Shown here: piece by piece, positions 1-10,724 of the stretch
Layout of the letters: the number at the start of each line of letters is the position of its first letter
Position numbering within the stretch: position 1 is the first letter of the stretch
Assembly: GCA_934045075.1 (NCBI GenBank)
Contig: OW203736.1
Span: forward strand, 6,248,091-6,312,090
Length of the DNA stretch: 64,000 bases
Source of the DNA: Yponomeuta sedellus
Taxonomy: Eukaryota; Arthropoda; Insecta; Lepidoptera; Yponomeutidae
Direction: 5' to 3'
Notes under the pieces: model-generated
What the model saw: the letters and a program-made list of their open reading frames with translations, nothing else
The model's database searches: none
Told to the model about the DNA's origin: nothing
Program-made: the position numbers and the translations under genes

Positions 1-27
1 TGCTATAAAGTATAATAATAAAATTAC

Positions 28-107
28 GAGTGTCCTATAAAAGTCCCACTCCAGGGACAGTCCTTCACTCACAGAGTGAGTATGGGGTTAATTACCACGT
101 GTTTCCA
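28..107 (+). repeat. SINE-like fragment bordering the 33-bp array
   Basis: The stretch runs from a 'cccactccaggg' block through an 'acagagtgag' motif to 'ttaattaccacg', matching in order the interspersed repeat at 50654-50790. The 33-bp array starts exactly where that repeat has its 'ttggcaatttcaagcgctg' segment, and 636-690 continues with the matching 3' part. The array therefore looks like an internal expansion of one copy of this repeat. Confidence 0.6.
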
Positions 108-635
108 CCGTGGATTGGCAATTTCAAGCGCTGCGGTATTCCGTGGATTGGCAATTTCAAGCGCTGCGGTATTCCGTGGATTGGCAATTTCAAGCGCTGC
201 GGTATTCCGTGGATTGGAAATTTCAAGCGCTGCGGTATTCCGTGGATTGGCAATATCAAGCGCTGCGGTATTCCGTGGATTGGCAATTTCAAGCGCTGCG
301 GTATTCCGTGGATTGGCAATTTCAAGCGCTGCGGTATTCCGTGGACTGGCAATTTCAAGCGCTGCGGTATTCCGTGGATGTGCAATTTCAAGCGCTGCGG
401 TATTCCGTGGATTGGCAATTTCAAGCGCTGCGGTATTCCGTGGATTGGCAATATCAAGCGCTGCGGTATTCCGTGGATTGGCAATTTCAAGCGCTGCGGT
501 ATTCCGTGGATTGGCAATTTCAAGCGCTGCGGTATTCCGTGGATTGGCAATTTCAAGCGCTGCGGTATTCCGTGGATTGGCAATATCAAGCGCTGCGGTA
601 TTCCGTGGATTGGCAATTTCAAGCGCTGCGGTATT
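108..635 (+). repeat. 33-bp minisatellite, 16 units
   Basis: Sixteen head-to-tail copies of a 33-bp unit beginning 'ccgtggattggcaatttc' fill this interval exactly (16 x 33 = 528). Variation is limited to a few substitutions, such as 'caatatc' for 'caatttc' and 'gatgtgc' or 'gactggc' for 'gattggc'. Because 33 is divisible by three, several frames on both strands stay open as 11-residue repeats. That is an arithmetic consequence, not evidence of a protein. Confidence 0.95.
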
Positions 636-1080
636 GGACACCGAATACATTCAGGCGCTGCGGTATTTGGACACTGAAGACACGATGTTTTCCTTCGGTT
701 CCAAAAAAACACTTGCTATTTATTGTGGTTACGAATACTTCGAATAAATATAGTAGTATTTGTTAATGATTCGCGATACCCATACATAGTTATATTATAT
801 ATTAAACGGGTCTAATCGCGATTAGATTATAGAGATATAGTACTTAAAAAATAGTATGTATGTCATTAATATCATGTATTAATAATGTCGAGGAGAACAC
901 TTCCTTCGTATCACCGTGTATAAATGAGCACAGCTATAAATACTAATTCCGCCTTTCCAAAAATATCCAGTTCGCAATGAAAAAAAATTGCACTATAAAT
1001 AGCATAGCTTGTAAGTAAATCGCGTAAGTGACTTGACACATTCACGCATTTGGTAAAGTCAGCTGCACGTCAACCTGTAT
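636..1080. other. No gene seen; repeat fragments
   Basis: The first ~55 bases finish the SINE-like repeat that hosts the 33-bp array. Around 765-835 lies a copy of a repeat with 'attaaacgggtc' and 'aatcgcgatta', also found at about 8095-8165, 11045-11175 and 45810-45930. The remainder is AT-rich with nothing recognisable. Confidence 0.5.
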
Positions 1081-1200
1081 CTATCTATCTAACCAGCCCA
1101 TAAACAGAGCCCACTGTTGGGCATAAGACTCTTGTCTTGCACGCCAACACCTCCGGTCCTTAGCTAGTCTCATCCAATGTTTCCCAGCCGCGGAGAATAT
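1081..1200 (-). pseudogene. RTE-type non-LTR retrotransposon ORF end (remnant)
   Basis: Read on the minus strand, this encodes 'AGKHWMRLAKDR' followed by an Ala-Gln-Gln-Trp motif and a stop. This is the pattern at the extreme C-terminus of RTE-clade reverse-transcriptase proteins. Only about 40 residues are present and nothing upstream is coding, so this is a dead 5'-truncated copy. A second copy, split by a 5S-like SINE, is at 42958-43345. Confidence 0.6.
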
Positions 1201-1447
1201 CCATAATAAGACGGACGTGTATATATTATTGTTTCTACGATTTAAGCTGAACAACAAAAAAACGTTATCAACCCTTGTACGTCCCCACTGCTGGGGCACG
1301 TGTCTCTTCCTGCATCGCAGGAGGGTTAGGCCATACTCCACCACAGGGGCCAAGTGCGGCTTGGTGGAGGATTGTAAGACAGTGGCGGGCCTTACTGTCA
1401 GAACTTATCAAGCCGCCCATCAGGCCTCTGTCATGGCTCAACGACTG

Positions 1448-1496
1448 CCATTACATGACAGCCGGCATTAACGGCTTGCCGGCTGTCATGTAATGG
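1448..1496. repeat. Perfect inverted repeat, 20-bp arms
   Basis: Arms at 1448-1467 and 1477-1496 are exact reverse complements around a 9-base loop. The left arm is ordinary 5S-like SINE sequence and the right arm repeats it backwards, as expected from a snap-back copying event. Confidence 0.95.
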
Positions 1497-1563
1497 GAAT
1501 TATGGGCATTACCCCCTATGATAGCACAACGTGCTATCATAGGGGGTAATGCCCATAATTCCC
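1495..1563. repeat. Perfect palindrome, 33-bp arms
   Basis: Arms at 1495-1527 and 1531-1563 are exact reverse complements around a 3-base loop (aac). The right arm is the start of an antisense retroelement tail, copied backwards on the left. It abuts the preceding palindrome, sharing two bases. Confidence 0.95.
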
Positions 1564-1716
1564 ACGCTGGGCATGCGGGTTGGGGATCGCAGTTCGGTGG
1601 AATTGTACTGCAGGGGGCGCTGCTGCCGACCCCCCAGTTTGTGTCCCTTAGTCGCCTTTTACGACACCCGCGGGAAGAATTGGGTTGGTGCTATTCTCTA
1701 GGCCGACACCACACAG
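1528..1716 (-). repeat. Retroelement 3'-tail repeat (family A), antisense
   Basis: This is an antisense copy of a repeat whose sense strand runs from 'gaatagcaccaaccc' through 'ccgcgggtgtcgtaaaagg' and a GC-rich 'gggcagcagcgcccc' block to 'cagcagtggactagt'. It ends in (GAC)n or (GAA)n. Better copies are at 27028-27262, 32347-32520, 33298-33548 and 58649-58855. It behaves like a short retroposed unit. Confidence 0.75.
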
Positions 1717-1775
1717 CACCGCGCCTGTTATTGCTTAACTCAAGTGTTTGGAATCAAACCAATCACTCGGTTGCA

Positions 1776-3499
1776 TTACGGGAGCAACGAAAAGGTCGAG
1801 CTGCTGTCGACTGTACATTAGGTACACAGACATCGCCCAGCACTAAACAGGGCGCAAAGTGAGCGGCTGGCAGCTGAACTAATCCACTTGGACATGGCCG
1901 TTGAACTGAAGGCTTTATAAATAAACCATGAGTTTAAACAGCGTGCGACAAACATGTCTTTACATTAACTTTGCCCAGAGGTAACGTGGGCGGCCATATG
2001 TTACCTTCAAGGCTTACGTTGTGTTGGAGTAAAGCGTTGATTACTTTATTTTCTTTGTCAATTGGTTTTAAAGATTATAGATAGAAAGATAGAGAACACT
2101 TTATCTATAATATAAAAATTAATCCCCGAATATGTTGGTAAGCGCAAATCTCTATAGCAGCTGAACCTGTTTCGCTAATTCTATCCTTGAAGTACGAGGA
2201 TGGTTCTTACGGAGAGAAAAAAAAAATCGATGGCGGTACGAAGTTCGCTGGGTCAGCTAGTTGTACATAAAAGAAGAACTTACATAGATATTTCTTAACT
2301 TAAGAGTACATACGGCGGCTTTATCACTAAAAGTGATCTCTTCCAGACAACCTTTAGGTGGGCTGGAACAATATATTAGAGAATGAAGTAGATGTACAAA
2401 TAAATCAAAATATTTCAGATACATATGAATGAAACATGCTATTTTATTTATGGCTTATCTATGAAACAGCGTTGTAGTGGCAGTGTTAAGAGAAGAAAAG
2501 CCTGTTTTTTTGGAGAATCGAAAATTAAACAAAGGTATTTAAAAGTCGTAGGATAACAGTTAATCAGTTGTAATCAGCAGTCCCTGTTCTCTGCCTACCC
2601 CTCTGGGATACAGGCGTGAGGTTATGTATGTATGTACCTATGTATGAATACTCCGATATTTATTTTATCGGAGTATTCGTACTACATTTTGTAATTTATT
2701 ATTTTTCTATGTCATGTATGGTATAAAAGCAATCTAAGTTAGAAACGATTTCCCCATTATCAATCCATATCAAACCACATTAACAGTTTGAACAATACGC
2801 GGCAATATGGTGAACCTGCACCTCATTGTTTTAACTGTTCGGTTAGCAAACAAATAGCAACAAGAAAGTAACAATACACCGGGCTATGGGGTGGAACAAT
2901 GGGCCGAGTTATGAAATCAGGGCTTGTTTACCGGTAAAATTTTCAAACCGGTACCGTGCTAAGTACATAGGAGCATTTTATTTCGGTTTCGTTCTACCTT
3001 AACCTTAAAAAAACCGGTTTCCTTAAGGAGCAAAATCAGAAAGGGTTTCGATCTATTAACAGGTTTTTAGAGGTTTTCATTTCGCTCTTTCCGACGTTGC
3101 CAACGCAATGTGAATGAGTAATTTTCATTTGTTTCTTTTGGAACCCTGTCCTGACTGATTGACTGCTCCAGACGACAACGAGGGGTAAGTTTATGGATGT
3201 CATATTTTCCTCGTTGCATGTCATTAGATATATAAAAGAGATATGTATATTCTATTCTAATATTGTTTTGGAAATGGATTTGACAGCAGGATGCCTACGT
3301 GGGCTTAAATAATACTTTAAAGGAACTGAGAAACGGTAGCGAGCGACAAGTGTTACTTATAATTTTTTTTACCCCGGGGTGTTATAAATTTGACTGCTAT
3401 TTGTATGTGTCTGTGTGTGAATGGCACCGTAGCCTTAAAACTGGTAAACCGATATGGATGCGGTATTTTTAATTTGAAGGCTGGTTTTCTAGCGAGTGT
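1776..3499. other. No gene; retroelement tails and small hairpin
   Basis: 2080-2370 carries two retroelement tail fragments. One contains 'aagtgatctcttccagacaa', a motif also at 14823, 17151 and 23608. The other contains 'cttgaagtacgaggatggtt', also at 10135 and 30995 in reverse. 2560-2640 is the 'ctctgcctacccctctggga' repeat followed by a TATG run. 2646-2678 is a short perfect hairpin. 2915-3050 shares accggt-rich ends with 6480-6615. No coding signal was seen. Confidence 0.5.
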
Positions 3500-4597
3500 T
3501 CTTAGATATGTTTTAACCTCATCGATGCTCCCCCTCGACCTAAGGGCCGAGGAGGCCCTTCAACTCTATGAGTTGAAGCGGGGGAAGCCCTTCGCCCCGC
3601 TCCCGGGCCGGGAAGTCGAGCACCGATGCAGCCCGTTGACGCTGGGACACCCCGCTCTCAGGACTCCGGTGGAGTTTGAGGAGGTGGCTAGCGTGGAAGA
3701 GCTCGGTAAGGTGCCCGACGACTGGCCCAGGGCCTATAAGGACGGCAGCAAGATCGCGGGCAAGGTGGGGAGAGCGGTCACACTGTGGAAGGGCGGCGCT
3801 GAGGTCCGCACCAGGGGGTTCAGGCTAGAGGGATTCGCCTCCGTCTTCCAAGCGGAGATGGTGGCGATCTCTAAGGCTCTCGACTTCGTTGCCGGGGGTC
3901 CCGTTCCCATTAGGGCGAGTGTTCTGAGCGACTCCAGATCCGCTCTGGAGTTGCTCAGGAGTACCTCGCCCACACACCCACTAGCCGTGAAAATCCACGG
4001 CCAGCTTGCGAACATCCAGAAAAACGGGGGCCTGATCCGGTTTTGGATCAAGGCCCACGTCGGGATCCCCGGCAACGAACGCGCGGATGAGTTGGCGAAG
4101 AGGGCGGCGTTGTCCCGCAAAGACGCGGCAGCCTGCGACCTGTATCCCGTCTCACACGCAAAATTGCAGGTGAGACGGGAGACAGTGGCAAAGTGAGCGC
4201 CCGCTATAGCGAGTCTGCCACAGGCCGCGTCACCTCGCTATTCTTCCCGGACGTCGCATCGGCCCACAAAGTCCTTGGCAAATTCACAATGTGCAATGCC
4301 AAGGCGCAGCTCCTTACGGGGCACGGCGGCTTTCGAGCGTACCTCTACAGGTTCAAGCTCGCGGGGAGTCCATTCTGCATCTGTGATGACGAGACTACCG
4401 AAACGCTGGAGCACCTGCTGTAGGAGTGCCCCCGTTCTGGAGCTTCTAGGGCCGATTGCGAGATACGCCTGGGAAGAGCGGTGAGGTGCGAGGCGTTCGC
4501 CGCCCTTATGGCCGACTCCAAGAGTTGGGAGGCCTTCCTTGCCTTCGCCCTGGGGGTGACGCGCGCGGCCTCAAGGGCGAATGGGGGCCGGGTCTAA
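3500..4597 (+). pseudogene. R1-like non-LTR retrotransposon, RNase H and C-terminal part (broken)
   Basis: The reading frame from about 3520 encodes a typical retrotransposon linker ('LPLDLRAEEA') and then an RNase H domain. Its catalytic pattern is visible: Asp in 'YKDGSK', Glu in 'FQAEMVAI', Asp in 'LSDSRSAL', and the terminal 'AHVGIPGNERADELAK' block. After 'ETVAK' a one-base loss near 4194 shifts frame. The next segment continues to a Cys-x-Cys ... His zinc-knuckle-like tail ('CICDDETTETLEH'), is cut by an in-frame TAG at about 4421, and reads on to a natural stop at 4595-4597. The GC-rich coding contrasts with the AT-rich flanks. The endonuclease and reverse transcriptase are absent, so it is a 5'-truncated dead copy. 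The clade (R1 group) is inferred from domain order. Confidence 0.85.
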
Positions 4598-4997
4598 CCC
4601 AGGCCTTACTTCTTTATTAATTTATTTTTGGTCGGTCGAGCGAGGGGCATTTTATTATAATTTTAATTTTAACTAGTTTATATTCTGTACCCCAGCGCCT
4701 TGCTTGTGACTACTCGTCGGAGTAAACAGAGATAAGGCGCCGGGAAAAACACGATAATTCTGTTATATTATATTTTGTAAATACCATTTTAAAATTTTAA
4801 TACTATTTGCAAATTTTATTTTAATTTTTTAGACGACGACGGTCAGTAGGTCAGACCAGCAGCCCGATAGTCCGACGATATAGTTCAGGCGGCGAAAGGT
4901 CCGTGGATGCGGATTGGACCGTGGGAGAGGGCATTTTGGGAAAAAAGTCTATACCCAGCAGTGGGCAGCGGTGGGCTGCTAACGCTGATGATGAATA
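4598..4997 (+). repeat. 3' UTR of the R1-like element
   Basis: GC-poor sequence follows the stop. It ends in 'cccagcagtgggcagcggtg' and a short GATGATGAAT tail at about 4994, the kind of low-complexity end left by target-primed insertion. The true 3' boundary is approximate. Confidence 0.6.
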
Positions 4998-5866
4998 AAT
5001 TGAGTATACTTTTGGTAAATGAAGTCCTTATCCTGTGGTCAAGAACTACTTGATTGAAAAAAAAACATGCGAAAATTAATAATTATGGAAACAACTTTTC
5101 TTTATTTAAAACTACGCATAGGAAAACTAAATATGTTTAAAATGTACCTGTTGGTTGGCTAGAATAAAATACTAAGTATTTAGTATTAAGCCCGCCAATT
5201 GTACAATCTTTACTGGTACAATAATGAATTTAATAATACTAATAAAATGTTCGTAATTTAATTATACATCAAACCATCAGATCACATTTATCAAAAGTTT
5301 ATTCATTGTATTCCAATAATTAAAATAAATATTACAATGTGCGAGCGAGACCGCATGCTCCACGTAAGAACAGCCTTAAGCCTTTTAGTGGTTTATGACT
5401 AACCATGTGACTTTGGAAATCCGCCATTTTTGTATTTTCAATTCTATCATAAATATTCGTGTTATAAATGAAGTTGTAAATGGGTAAAAAAAAAGAATGA
5501 AGTATATACATGTATATATAAATAAATAAAAAACTAAAAGAAGGAAAGAAAGTGATAAAAAAGAAAGAAAGAAAAAAGGAAATAAGAGGAAAAAAAAAAA
5601 CAAGGAAACAGAACAAAAAACCCATTAGAGAAAGAGAGAAAATCCATTAGAATAAGACTATATTATTTGCAATTTTATAACACTGCAATTAATATTACTC
5701 ATTGACATGCATTTAAGCGCAATTTTAAATTTTAATCAAACAATTATTATTTTAATTTCTTATTTTAATATTATTTTAATAACATGTAATAATTCTAATT
5801 TTAAATATAAAAGGTTGCCACAAAATAAATAGTGGCAGTAACCGCAATGTCGTGGGTTAATTTTTT
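4998..5866. other. AT-rich, no gene; purine-rich tract at 5530-5640
   Basis: There is no conserved coding signal. 5528-5640 is almost pure purine on the + strand (A-rich with GAAA, GGAA and AAGG blocks), which generates low-complexity Phe/Leu-rich frames on the other strand. Confidence 0.5.
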
Positions 5867-5867
5867 A

Positions 5868-6040
5868 ATTATACTTTTTTTTATTTTTAATGCACTAACC
5901 CGTGCTAAGGACAATTTTAAAAAACCTATTTAGAGGCTAAAAATTCCACCCATGCCGGGATTCGAACCCGCGACCTCTGGCTATCCGTGCCAGCGCTCTT
6001 CCAATTGAGCAATAGGTTTAACCTCTAAATAGGTTTTTTT
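5868..6040 (-). repeat. tRNA-core repeat, antisense
   Basis: An antisense tRNA-like core (B-box complement 'gggattcgaacccg', A-box complement near 5998-6012) is preceded by 'cctatttagaggc' and followed by its inverse 'cctctaaataggttt'. Inverted ends of this kind recur through the family. Confidence 0.75.
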
Positions 6041-6169
6041 AAATATGTTTTTTAATTTAGTATTGTTATTTGTTTTGTGAAAACTTTTTCATCTTTACAG
6101 GGTTTTCGATGCATGGACCGTCAAAAATTTTTTGGGGTACTGGTGGGGTCATGGTACTGGTGCCCCACA

Positions 6170-6182
6170 CACCCTATATATA

Positions 6183-6250
<68 letters not shown>
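6170..6250. repeat. (TA)n microsatellite
   Basis: About 75 bases of alternating T and A with a few interruptions (tgta, acat). Confidence 0.95.
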
Positions 6251-6253
<3 letters not shown>

Positions 6254-6831
6254 AGCTAAAAAACAATCAGACTGGTTAGGACAAATATGACTCAAAATGT
6301 TCTAGATGGTCTATACCAGACAGACAGACGGACGGACGGGTGGACAGACGAATTAATAATTAAGCTTGAAACAACGAAATTGAATATTTTTCGACTAATC
6401 TTTCGATGCATCGATCTGTGAGTGAGACAGAAACAAACAAGTTTTTACTTGCTTGCAGCTCGTGCGGCGCGGTGTGTGTTCTTTTTGGATTAAACCGGTT
6501 AATTAAGGTTTTTAGGTACGCTCTCATTTCGTTTCCGCTCCGAACGAAACCTTTTCTAAAAACCGGTAAAAACATTTATTAACCGGTATTTTCGAAACCG
6601 GTTTGAAGCCCTGTATGAAATATTTATATGTACTGATTGGCGGTGGCCACTGTGCTGGTTAGAGGTTCAATGGCTTGGAAGGTGTGGAAACCGCGGAAGG
6701 AGACATTTTCACGTGTCCCAGGACTGTCGGTCTGAAGCAAACTCAGACTCGAAACTTTGTCCGCTATAAAAACAAACGAAAGAAGATTTTTTTTTAAAAA
6801 CCTATTTAGAGTACACTATTTTTTTTTATTT

Positions 6832-7198
6832 TTAATGCACTAACCCGTGCTAAGGAACAAATTTAAAAACCTATTTAGAGGCTAAAAATTTCACCCATGC
6901 CGGGATTCGAGCCCGCAACCTCTGGCTATCCGTACCAGCGCTCTACCAATTGAGCCAATGGGCGACTCACGGCATCAGTGAAATTTCGAACCTCTTTACA
7001 ATATTCTCTGTATTACGTACAGGCAGCGACATCTGACTTAAGCAAATTGCATTACTTACAATTTCGAAATGAAATTTTTAGCCTCTAAATAGGTTTTTAA
7101 ACCTATTTAGAGGCTAATAATTCCACCCATGCCGGGATTCGAACCCGCGACCTCTGGCTATCCGCGCCAGCGCTCTTTCCAACTGAGCTAATGGGCGA
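6832..7198 (-). repeat. Two tRNA-core repeats, antisense, nested in a duplicated block
   Basis: The first copy (about 6832-7098) is long. It has the 'gcactaacccgtgctaagg' tail, the antisense tRNA-like core and the conserved ~120-bp segment beyond the A box, and ends with an inverted 'cctctaaataggttt'. A second copy (7096-7198) follows at once. The insertion seems to interrupt the first unit of a tandem duplication; 'agattttttt' flanks both sides as a possible target-site duplication. Confidence 0.7.
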
Positions 7199-7880
7199 AA
7201 GATTTTTTTTGTTTATTGCCAGATATAAAAACAATAAAGAAAATTTGACCTCATGTCAATTAGATACATGTGAGTTAGAGCAACATGCACATTTTAGTCA
7301 ACAGTCTTATGTCTAAAAACGTTCTACAAAAGCTGTTTAAAACAGTCTGTGGTCGAGATTTTCCAAGAAAGAAACGTATCCACAGTAAAATAATCTGACT
7401 CTAAGAGGTTCTGTAAAGGAGAGGTGTTTTTATAAGTAAGGCGGTAGTTTCACAACATAACAAGGTAATTCGTACAAACTAACCTCTGCCGTAGAGGTGC
7501 ATTAAGTAACTTTAAATCAAAACTTTTTTCCACTATAAAAACAAACGAAAAAACCGTTTATTGCCAGATATAGGTACTCGTAAAAAGAACAAAAGAAAAT
7601 TAAAACTAATGTGTATAGTCTCTAACAACAATAGTAGCAACATACACATTTCAGTCAACAGTCTTATTTCTAAAAACACTCGACAAAAGCTGGCTAAAAT
7701 AGTCTGTGGTGGAGATTTTTAAAACAGATTAAATAATCTGACTCTGAGGGGTGCTTCTTTACTCGTAGAAGAATCGTGTTATTATAAATAAGTCGTTAAT
7801 TTCAAAATTTCACAAGCAAATTCGCACACTAACCTTTAACGTTGAGGTGCCCTTAAACTCAACATAAGTAACTTTGAAAG
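7199..7880. repeat. Tandem duplication of ~340 bp (diverged)
   Basis: The block starting 'tttattgccagatata' at about 7212 recurs at about 7556. It shares, in order, 'caacatgcacattt' or 'caacatacacattt', 'gtcaacagtcttat', 'acagtctgtggt' or 'atagtctgtggt', 'aataatctgactct' and 'actaacct'. The upstream end of the first unit lies at 6755-6795, before the inserted tRNA-core repeats. No protein was recognised. Confidence 0.7.
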
Positions 7881-8217
7881 ACTGCTCACGTTAGAAAGGG
7901 CCGGCAACATACGGGCTCCACAGTTTCAATCTAAAATTATCCTTATTATTGCGAAGTTAGAGTCTATAATAGAAATGCAAAGAAAGCCCATCCCCGTGTA
8001 GTGCCCGTCCGTCGGCCGCAGGCGGCCGGGCTGTTTCTGCGATAGCATTGTATTGCCTAACCTTAAGGTGTTTAAGGTCAAGTTATATTTTAAATGGGTG
8101 TTATCGCGATTATTTATTAGGTAAAACGTTAATGGACCCGTTTAATATATAACTATGTATGAGCATCGCGAATCATTAAGAAGGTTTAAGGTTCATTTTA
8201 CTTTGTATCCTGTGAAT

Positions 8218-8359
8218 AAAAACCTATTTAGAGGCTAAAAATTCTACCCATGCCGGGATTCGAATCCGCGACCTCTGGCTATCCGTGCCAGAGCTCTTTC
8301 CAACTGAGCTAATCGGCGACTCACCGGCATCAGTGAAATTTCGTTCACCTCTTTACACC
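8218..8359 (-). repeat. tRNA-core repeat, antisense
   Basis: It starts with 'acctatttagaggc', carries an antisense tRNA-like core, and stops at 'cctctttacac', where it meets a + strand copy. Confidence 0.75.
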
Positions 8360-8547
8360 TAACTGCAAAGTAGGTAGTCGGGGCTGTAAGTGATGCAATT
8401 TACTTCAGCCAGATGTCGCTGCCTGTACGTAATACAGAGAATAGTGTAAAGAGGTTCGAAATTTCACTGGTGCCGGTAAGTAGCCCATTAGCTCAGTTGG
8501 AAAGAGCGCTGGCACGGATAGCCAGAGGTCGCGGATTCGAATTGCAG
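8360..8547 (+). repeat. tRNA-core repeat, sense, 3'-truncated
   Basis: It runs from the conserved 5' block ('acctaactgcaaagtaggta') through 'acgtaatacagagaatag' to the A box 'tagctcagttggaaagagcg' and breaks off within the B-box region. This shows that about 120 bp of conserved sequence lies 5' of the tRNA-like core. Confidence 0.75.
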
Positions 8548-8777
8548 CCCCGAGTACAAAGTAGGTACTCGGGGCTGCAAGCGATGCAAATTACTACAGC
8601 CAGATGTCGCTGCCTGTACGTAATACAGAGAGTATCGTAAAGAGGTTCGAAATTTCACTGACGCCGGTGAGTCGCCCATTAGCTCAGTTGGGAGAGCGCT
8701 GGCGCGGATGGCCAGAGGTCGCGGGTTCGAGTCCCGGCAAGGGTGGAATTTTTATTCTCTAAATAGGATTTTAAAAC
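8548..8777 (+). repeat. tRNA-core repeat, sense
   Basis: A near-complete copy: 5' block, tRNA-like core (A box 'tagctcagttgggagagcgc', B box 'gggttcgagtcccg'), and the tail 'ctctaaataggatttt'. Confidence 0.8.
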
Positions 8778-8870
8778 ATGCCTGTATCCCAAAAGCCAAA
8801 AGGGGCGGTTGAGACCAGGGACTGCCACTCGCCACGATCCTGACAGATCACTTACAGAATAATAACAAAA
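8778..8870 (-). repeat. 'gatcctgacagatca' retroelement tail, antisense
   Basis: An antisense copy of the repeat also at 19740-19870, 2560-2630, 47200-47260 and 54150-54265, containing the complement of 'ctgcctacccct' and 'gatacagg'. Confidence 0.6.
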
Positions 8871-9885
8871 CACAAAATTATAACAGAATTATTTATACAA
8901 AATCGATTTCACTAAAACAGTTCTCAAATGGATTTAAAATGGACTAAACCACAGGATTTGAATATGTCATGATTATCTAGTTAAATCTCCAAAACTATAG
9001 GTAAACACTTTTTGGCGATTCTGTTAGCACTTTGCCTAAAAAGCTTCTGAAAGGTGTTTTATTTTCTCAATATTTTTTATAAGACTAGTCTCACTGAAAA
9101 AAATATCAGCCCACCAATGGTTGGAATGCGTATTGTATTGAAGGTGCTAAGTCAAAGGTCGTGACTTGTGTAATTTTTCTTGCACCCAAGTGGATTATCA
9201 AATCGTGTCTCGTCGGTGGGTATCAGTGTTGCCAGATGCTTGCCGATCAATGACGCCAAAATTAAAAAAAAACAGCGCACTAAAATGGTTCAAATTATCG
9301 TCTATGAAATTATAAAAAATATTTCGACTGAAATTCGTAGTTTCATGAATAATAATAATTTATGTTACAGATATTTTTTTTGGAAATATTTAGCTATGTA
9401 GTTCACAATCACCCCAATAAAGTTACTTTTTTAAATGGTTATGGGTAACAGTATAATTAATTGTCCTGAAGAAATTATCTTTGTATTTCAGTTAACACTG
9501 CACAATCATATGATATTTTATATAATATTATGTATAAGAATTGCTTCTTAAATTCTCTCAATTCGTCTTAAAATTGGAATAATTATTTTTTTAACGTCAA
9601 ATTACACGTAAGCAATAAATAAAGACATGGTTACACAAAAAATAAATAAAATTTGTTCTTATTTCACATGTACACTAAAGTAGCTGAATAAAAAGTGGGA
9701 TAGCCCAAATTGGCGACCGGTCGTTGATTGCCATTTTCGCTCGCCATTTCACCTTCCGAGATTTGCCAAAAACCCAATAAACTCGCCTCAACTGGCAACA
9801 CTGGTGGGTGGGTACCTTTCACTAAACGCTTGGCAATAACCAAGCCTGCTATGCGTGACCTACATGGAGCCTGCTCAAGTTGCCC
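8871..9885. other. AT-rich, no gene seen
   Basis: No conserved reading frame, RNA gene or clear repeat was recognised in this kilobase. Confidence 0.4.
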
Positions 9886-10080
9886 TTATTGCGTTTTAGA
9901 TTAGCTGTCGTAGCGCATCGGTACAACCCGTGCCTTACATACGGGAGGTTGGAGTTTCGAATCCCGGCATTACCAATTCTCTGTCAGAGTGACTTTTATG
10001 TAGCCTATTTAGTCCCACTACAGGGCACAGGCCTTCTCTCAGAAAGAGAGAGAGAGAGATACGTTATTACATAATATATT
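9886..10080 (+). repeat. tRNA-derived SINE of a second family
   Basis: An A-box-like 'tagctgtcgtagcgcatcgg' and B-box-like 'gagtttcgaatcccgg' are spaced as in a tRNA. They are followed by a 3' region with 'cactacagggcacaggcctt' and 'ctctcagaaagagag', shared with 28680-28725 and 50670-50710. Confidence 0.7.
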
Positions 10081-10129
10081 TGTAATACATAATATATTTG
10101 TGTATTTTTAGTAGTAATACTACTCGCTG

Positions 10130-10250
10130 ACGGCGAAGTAAAACTTATACTTCAAGGAATATACTAAAAAAAAGAATCAGCGAAATCGGTTCGGCTGCTC
10201 CCGAGATTTGCGCTAACCAACACATTCGGGGATTCTTTTTTATATTATGG
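10130..10250 (-). repeat. Retroelement tail, antisense
   Basis: Contains 'cttcaaggaatatactaaaa' and 'cccgagatttgcgctaacca', matching 30995-31115 in the same direction and 2117-2200 in reverse. Confidence 0.55.
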
Positions 10251-10265
10251 ATAAATAATAATAAT

Positions 10266-10435
10266 GAAAAATTTTCAAAACCTATTTAGAGGCTAAAAAT
10301 TCCACACATGCCGGGATTCGAACCCGCGACCTCTGGCTATCCGTGCCAGCGCTCTTTCAAACTGAGCTAATGGGCGACTCACCGGCATCAGTGAAATTTC
10401 GAATTGCCCTTAGCACGGGTTAGTGCATTGCAAAT
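10266..10435 (-). repeat. tRNA-core repeat with mixed-orientation ends
   Basis: An antisense tRNA-like core is followed directly by 'ccttagcacgggttagtgca', which belongs to the sense-orientation tail of the same family. The copy thus has ends in opposite orientation, as at 13405-13768. Confidence 0.7.
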
Positions 10436-10724
10436 AATCTAATAATGAAAAAGTTTCAAAAGTTATGCACCGTAACTCTAGCTGATAGTAGGTACATTGT
10501 ATACATACAACTGTCTTATTACACGCCCCATAGCATCGAGCGAGCTGATTTGCGAAGCGTCTGACATCCAGTTCCGTAAATGGACTCATATACATGCAAC
10601 AAAGGGTCAAATTATACTGTTAGGTACTCGTCCGTTCAACAAACGACGGTCAAGGGACGGTCGACCATGTTGAGTTTTCTAAAAAACTTGCACAAAGACT
10701 TGGATCCTTATTCAATCTATGTGC

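Larger units (their letters stand above)
1267..1775 (-). repeat. 5S-like SINE, antisense, split by palindromes and another repeat
   Basis: The 3' half of the SINE (antisense, starting at the 'tatcaacccttg' end) occupies 1267-1467. Its 5S-like head (antisense 'gttattgcttaactcaag') reappears at about 1718-1775. The middle of the SINE is missing and replaced by two perfect palindromes (1448-1563) and an antisense piece of another retroelement tail. The arrangement suggests a rearranged nested copy. Confidence 0.75.

Noticed and set aside
30..766. Five overlapping 193-223-codon frames
   Set aside because: They are products of the 33-bp (11-codon) minisatellite, open in several frames on both strands.
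5332..5625. Phe/Leu-rich minus-strand membrane-like frames
   Set aside because: They arise from the purine-rich low-complexity tract at 5528-5640.
8488..8735. True tRNA genes (also at 5940, 10310, 22980, 27480, 44930, 54500)
   Set aside because: Cores are embedded in dispersed repeats with shared flanks and retroposon tails, and many have damaged stems; they are SINEs, not tRNA genes.
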